35,666 nt of DNA from an uncultured Flavobacterium sp. (lineage in GTDB: Bacteria > Bacteroidota > Bacteroidia > Flavobacteriales > Flavobacteriaceae). A program made the translations under genes and the position numbers. The notes under the pieces were generated by a model. That model saw only the letters and a list, made by a program, of their open reading frames with translations, ran no database searches and was not told where the DNA came from. Shown here piece after piece: positions 32,417-35,666 of this stretch. Each line of letters begins with the position of its first letter. Position 1 is the stretch's first letter. The stretch lies in contig NZ_CAMIHH010000022.1 of the NCBI RefSeq assembly GCF_946220915.1, forward strand, positions 1 to 35,666, in the 5' to 3' direction.

Positions 32417-33019
32417 AATATCGAATTGCAGTTCCATTTGGTCGGGTAATAACCGGAATGATTTGCGATGATACTTTGTAATGCCATATTTCCTGATGGC
32501 TTCGCGGTGTTCTGCCGTAGGGTAGCCTTTATTGCTTTTCCAGTTGTACATGGGGAATTCTTCGTGAATGCGATGCATGTACTCGTCCCTGTGAGTTTTT
32601 GCAAGTATGGATGCGGCTGCAATGCTCAGGTATTTGCCATCGCCCTGTACTATGCAGCTATAGGGAATGTCGTTTACCGGCTTAAAGCGGTTACCATCGA
32701 CTATAATATAATGAGGTGCAGGATTAAGCTGCATGATGCACTCCTGCATTGCTTTAATAGAGGCATTTAGGATATTGATCTCATCAATCACGTTCGGTTC
32801 GATATGATTCACGTGATAGCACAGCGCCTGTTCCTGTATTATTGGTCGAAGGTATTCCCTTATCTTTTCAGTAAGCTGCTTGGAGTCGTTTAACAGTTCA
32901 TTCCTAAAATCCTCAGGCAATATAACGGCTGCAGCGGTGACCGGCCCGGCCAGGCATCCGCGCCCGGCTTCATCAGTCCCGGTTTCATACAGATGTTCTG
33001 AAAATTTTAATGCTAGCAT
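32381..33019 (-). CDS. rnhB: Ribonuclease HII
   Basis: RNase HII cuts RNA in RNA-DNA hybrids and removes single ribonucleotides from DNA. The 212-residue protein shows GTDEAGRGCLAGPVTAAAVIL at 14-34 with catalytic D16 and E17, then VDGNRF with D108, and VQGDGKYLSIAAASILAKTHRDEYM with D127 and the AK..RDEYM helix. The start is fixed by the short N-terminal strand before the motif. The 3' end overlaps lipB by 36 bases; the two coding ends are read from opposite strands in that stretch. A TATCTTTG -7 box lies 37 bases upstream. Confidence 0.96.
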   Translation of the reverse strand: MLALKFSEHLYETGTDEAGRGCLAGPVTAAAVILPEDFRNELLNDSKQLTEKIREYLRPIIQEQALCYHVNHIEPNVIDEINILNASIKAMQECIMQLNPAPHYIIVDGNRFKPVNDIPYSCIVQGDGKYLSIAAASILAKTHRDEYMHRIHEEFPMYNWKSNKGYPTAEHREAIRKYGITKYHRKSFRLLPDQMELQFDILEDMHVTVYNP

Positions 33020-33056
33020 AAACCGCTGATGTGTTATTTGTCGTATATCGTTACGG

Positions 33057-33064
33057 CAAAGATA
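33057..33064 (-). promoter_or_regulatory. Candidate -7 box for rnhB
   Basis: On the minus strand TATCTTTG matches TAnnTTTG exactly, 37 bases before the rnhB start. A TTG at -33 is not evident. Confidence 0.5.
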
Positions 33065-33119
33065 GGCTGATTACGTTAAATTTAGAATTAATCTACATAG
33101 ATTTGTTATAATTACTATT

Positions 33120-33154
33120 TTTGTCAATTCTATAGTGCCTAAGATATAATTTTG
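33120..33154 (+). promoter_or_regulatory. Candidate promoter of the S8 protease gene
   Basis: TTTG (33120-33123) and TAATTTTG (33147-33154) match the Bacteroidota boxes, but the spacer is 23 bases, longer than the usual 19-21. The -7 box is 50 bases upstream of the ATG. Confidence 0.4.
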
Positions 33155-33204
33155 CAGGCATCCGACAGAAATGCTATTAACTATTTAACTTTTTTTATAT
33201 CAAC

Positions 33205-35097
33205 ATGAAAAAAAATACAATAAGGGTTGTATTGTTGACGGGAATATTCCTGTCAGGCTATTCGGCCCTTGCGCAATCGCCTGAAATGCGCAAACTTATC
33301 AGGAAAGACAACAACAGTGAAAGTCTTATCAGGTTTGCCGATGAGGAAAGAGAATTTCGTCTTAAAAATTATGCAGAAGCCCTACGGCTGGCTGAAATAA
33401 AAGGTTGGCCGCTTACAAGGACCAATAGCAATGGTGAAAGCCAAAAGCTTTCCGGTATTACCGAAGATGGCTATCCGGTCTATTTCACCGCCTACAATCT
33501 TGGGGCTGCAATAACTACGAGGGCTAATAAGCTTCATCCTAACGGAGGCATGGGTCTTAACCTTACAGGTGCCGGAATGACGGTAGGTGTTTGGGACGGT
33601 GAGCAGGTACGTACCACCCATGAAAATTTTGATGGAGACAGGGCAGAAATTGGGGACACCTTCCTTGCGTATGGAAATCACGCTACACATGTTGCCGGTA
33701 CGATGGTGGGCGGAGGCTTGGGGCGGGCCGCAGCGAGAGGTATAGCATACCAGGCAAATATCAGGTCATTCGAGGCCTTCCAGGTCGATCTTCCGGAAAT
33801 GGCAATTGAGGCGGAAAACGGTATGCTTGTTTCCAATCATTCCTATGGTTTTACACCGCTTCCAATGCCAACGTATTTTTGGGGCGCTTACGCAAGTTAC
33901 GCGAGAAATCTGGATCAGGTTTGTTATGATGCCCCAAGATACCAGCCTGTTATTGCGGCGGGTAATGATAGGGGATCTGTTCCTGAAAACAATCCTGCAA
34001 AAGGCGGCTACGACCTTATTAACTGCTACGCAACTGCAAAGAATGCGATAGTTGTTGCCGCAGTTGAAAATGTGCCAAGCTATACATCACCTTCAAGTGT
34101 TCTAATGTCAAGTTTCAGTAGTTGGGGTCCAACGGATGATAATAGGATTAAGCCGGACATCTCTGCTAAAGGAGTAGGCGTACATTCTAGCTATGCAGGT
34201 AGCAACAGCGCATATGCTACCATACAGGGGACATCCATGGCGGCCCCTGCAATTGCAGGATGCGTTACGCTTTTACAGCAGCATTTTATCAACTTGAATA
34301 ATATCCCGATGTGGTCTTCCACAGTAAGAGGTCTTGTGGCTCATACGGCAGATGAAGCAGGTGACTGGGACGGTCCGGATCCTGCATTCGGCTGGGGCCT
34401 GATGAATACGCAAAGGGCGGCGCAAGCAATAACTGACAGGGGTGTAAACTCAATCATTGATGAAAGGACACATATTACAGGCCAAACCTATACAAAAACT
34501 GTAACATCCAATGGTGTTGATAAGCTTGTGGCTACAATTTCATGGACCGACAGGCCTGGAGTTCCAAACAATAGTACGGTTGATGCAACAAATGCAGTTT
34601 TACGGAATAATCTTGACATCCGGGTTACTAAGGCAGGAGGAGATACATACATGCCGTGGAAGTTTGGTGATTTTATCTCAGATGCGGCAGTTCAGGGAGA
34701 TAATAATGTTGACAATATCGAGAAAATTGAAATTGATGGTGCTTCGGGAGACTATGTAATCACTGTTACCAATAAAGGAAACCTCATTGGGGGCTCACAA
34801 GCTTATTCTCTTATCGTTACAGGTATAGTTGAAACGGCTGGTATTGAGGATGGGCAGCATGAAATGTTCTCAGTGTGGCCAAATCCAGCCCAGGGAGAGC
34901 TTAATATTTCGCTGCCTGCGGGAGCGAATGAGAATGCGTCCGTGCAGCTTTATGATGTTCAGGGTAGGATTATGAAGGTGCAAAAGCTTACTAATACTGA
35001 TACCTTGGTAGATGTACGCGGCCTGTCTTCTGGTATTTACATTGTGGCAGTTACCAATGGTGCTGCTACACAAACAAAAAAAGTGGTAATAAAATAA
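33205..35097 (+). CDS. Secreted subtilisin-like (S8) protease with T9SS sorting tail
   Basis: The 630-residue product has a signal peptide (1-23, ending ALAQ), a short propeptide-like region and an S8 peptidase domain (about 110-410). The catalytic triad is D131 (VGVWDGEQV), H159 (GNHATHVAG) and S344 (GTSMAAPAIAG), with oxyanion Asn 254 in AAGNDRG. A beta-sandwich (about 420-540; KLVATISWTDRPG) and a type A T9SS C-terminal sorting domain (about 553-630; MFSVWPNPAQGELNIS) follow. It would be exported and cut extracellular proteins. Transcription is probably from the box at 33147, and the hairpin at 35156 ends it. It is not adjacent to any partner gene that would hint at the substrate. Confidence 0.93.
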   Translation: MKKNTIRVVLLTGIFLSGYSALAQSPEMRKLIRKDNNSESLIRFADEEREFRLKNYAEALRLAEIKGWPLTRTNSNGESQKLSGITEDGYPVYFTAYNLGAAITTRANKLHPNGGMGLNLTGAGMTVGVWDGEQVRTTHENFDGDRAEIGDTFLAYGNHATHVAGTMVGGGLGRAAARGIAYQANIRSFEAFQVDLPEMAIEAENGMLVSNHSYGFTPLPMPTYFWGAYASYARNLDQVCYDAPRYQPVIAAGNDRGSVPENNPAKGGYDLINCYATAKNAIVVAAVENVPSYTSPSSVLMSSFSSWGPTDDNRIKPDISAKGVGVHSSYAGSNSAYATIQGTSMAAPAIAGCVTLLQQHFINLNNIPMWSSTVRGLVAHTADEAGDWDGPDPAFGWGLMNTQRAAQAITDRGVNSIIDERTHITGQTYTKTVTSNGVDKLVATISWTDRPGVPNNSTVDATNAVLRNNLDIRVTKAGGDTYMPWKFGDFISDAAVQGDNNVDNIEKIEIDGASGDYVITVTNKGNLIGGSQAYSLIVTGIVETAGIEDGQHEMFSVWPNPAQGELNISLPAGANENASVQLYDVQGRIMKVQKLTNTDTLVDVRGLSSGIYIVAVTNGAATQTKKVVIK

Positions 35098-35155
35098 AAT
35101 TTTAAATAATTTATCCAATATAACGCAACCTTTTGCGTACATACGTATCTAAAAT

Positions 35156-35185
35156 AAAACGTCAGCTTCGGTTGGCGTTTTGCTT
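35156..35185 (+). terminator. Rho-independent terminator with UUCG loop after the S8 protease gene
   Basis: AAAACGTCAGC (35156-35166), TTCG loop, GTTGGCGTTTT (35171-35181), with G-T pairs in the upper stem, followed by a T-rich stretch. Confidence 0.75.
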
Positions 35186-35293
35186 TAATTTAAAAAAAGA
35201 TATATTATGTGGGCAATAATTATTAATCTTCTGTGGATTTTTCATTTACGTTAAAAAATATTGAAATTTCGTTCAGTATTGCAATGTTAAAAG

Positions 35294-35324
35294 TTTGTTA
35301 TATTAAAATAAATTAATAGATTTG
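35294..35324 (+). promoter_or_regulatory. Promoter of the SusC-like receptor gene
   Basis: TTTG (35294-35297), 19-base spacer, TAGATTTG (35317-35324), 28 bases before the ATG at 35353. This is the clearest promoter in the window together with 24945. Confidence 0.72.
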
Positions 35325-35352
35325 CAACTTAACTAACTCAAATTAATTTAAT

Positions 35353-35666
35353 ATGAAATCAAAGTTTACTTGGATTTTTACGCTTTTACTGGCGTTTTTT
35401 ATTCAGTTTTCCTTTGCGCAGGAGAGAGCTATTACGGGGGTTGTTGTAGACAGCCAGGAAATGCCTGTTCCTGGTGTTAACGTAAAGGTTCAGGGTTCTT
35501 CATCTGCAGGAGTTCAGACTGATATTGATGGAAATTTTTCCATTCAGGCAAAAACTGGCGACAAGCTGGAGTTTACTTATGTAACTATGAAGACCCAGGT
35601 TGTTACAGTAACTGCATCTGGCAGTGTGGGTAATGTTATGATGAATGAAATAACAGAGCTTGAAGA
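35353..35666 (+). CDS. SusC/RagA-type TonB-linked outer-membrane receptor, N-terminal part
   Basis: Only the first 104 codons lie in the window; the frame is open to the right edge. The product begins with a signal peptide (cleavage near residue 22, FSFAQE), then ITGVVVDSQEMPVPGVNVKVQGSSSAGVQTDIDGNFSIQA. This is the carboxypeptidase-regulatory-like (CarboxypepD_reg) domain that opens SusC/RagA receptors. Such receptors take up glycans or peptides with a SusD-like lipoprotein, whose gene would be expected downstream, outside the window. Since the plug and barrel are not visible, another protein with the same opening domain cannot be excluded. Promoter at 35294. Confidence 0.75.
   Translation, partial: MKSKFTWIFTLLLAFFIQFSFAQERAITGVVVDSQEMPVPGVNVKVQGSSSAGVQTDIDGNFSIQAKTGDKLEFTYVTMKTQVVTVTASGSVGNVMMNEITELE

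Noticed and set aside
1..35666. tRNA, rRNA, riboswitch and CRISPR candidates
   Set aside because: No cloverleaf-like run, no repeat-spacer array and no recognisable conserved RNA leader was found by eye on either strand; small or diverged RNAs could have been missed.

Overview
The window is chromosomal DNA from a member of the Bacteroidota, most likely a Flavobacteriaceae species close to Flavobacterium. Several things point there: promoters of the TTTG-N19-TAnnTTTG type instead of sigma-70 boxes, many lipoproteins with an SC or SCxDD start, two secreted proteases with type IX secretion (T9SS) sorting tails, a SusC/RagA-type receptor at the right edge, a long LysS with a C-terminal extension, and weak or absent Shine-Dalgarno sequences. 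No rRNA, tRNA, CRISPR array, insertion sequence or phage gene was seen. Most of the window reads as core-type genome with lineage-specific genes between the housekeeping ones. No intergenic gap exceeds 300 bases.

Left part (1-12.5 kb): the tail of an AT-rich unknown gene, a COG2509 FAD-dependent dehydrogenase, a PhnA-family protein, a Thr-rich secreted protein, an SRPBCC membrane protein and a large GAF protein. The GAF gene meets a convergent gene encoding an HD phosphohydrolase joined to a Pycsar-effector-like (PycTM) membrane module. Divergent from that, only 26 bases away, is a 1241-residue outer-membrane protein. It combines a calcineurin-like phosphoesterase, a segment that looks like an atypical kinase core, and an Omp85-like barrel. 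A beta-propeller-like lipoprotein gene and a small lipoprotein gene follow on the minus strand.

Middle part (13.2-19.1 kb): a run of genes that looks like a stress or envelope-maintenance neighbourhood. It holds a DUF892 ferritin-like protein, an SDR reductase, two paralogous small hydrophilic proteins with a shared C-terminal motif, small secreted or lipid-anchored proteins, a SemiSWEET, a CinA-type amidohydrolase and an MgtC protein. Then comes lysS.

Right part (21-35.7 kb): a minus-strand copper-type cluster (Cys-containing outer-membrane protein, diheme MbnH/MauG-like peroxidase, MbnP-like lipoprotein, small CNGKC membrane protein); two Spy-like secreted proteins; a three-gene unit of PLP desulfhydrase, glucosaminidase-LysM and HemL; a lipoprotein; an M12B-type T9SS metalloprotease; lipB overlapping rnhB; a T9SS subtilisin; and the start of a TonB-linked receptor.

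The best candidates for something little described are the phosphoesterase/kinase-like/barrel fusion, the stand-alone HD-PycTM protein, the MbnP/MbnH-like cluster, and the paralogous small proteins ending in GFM.
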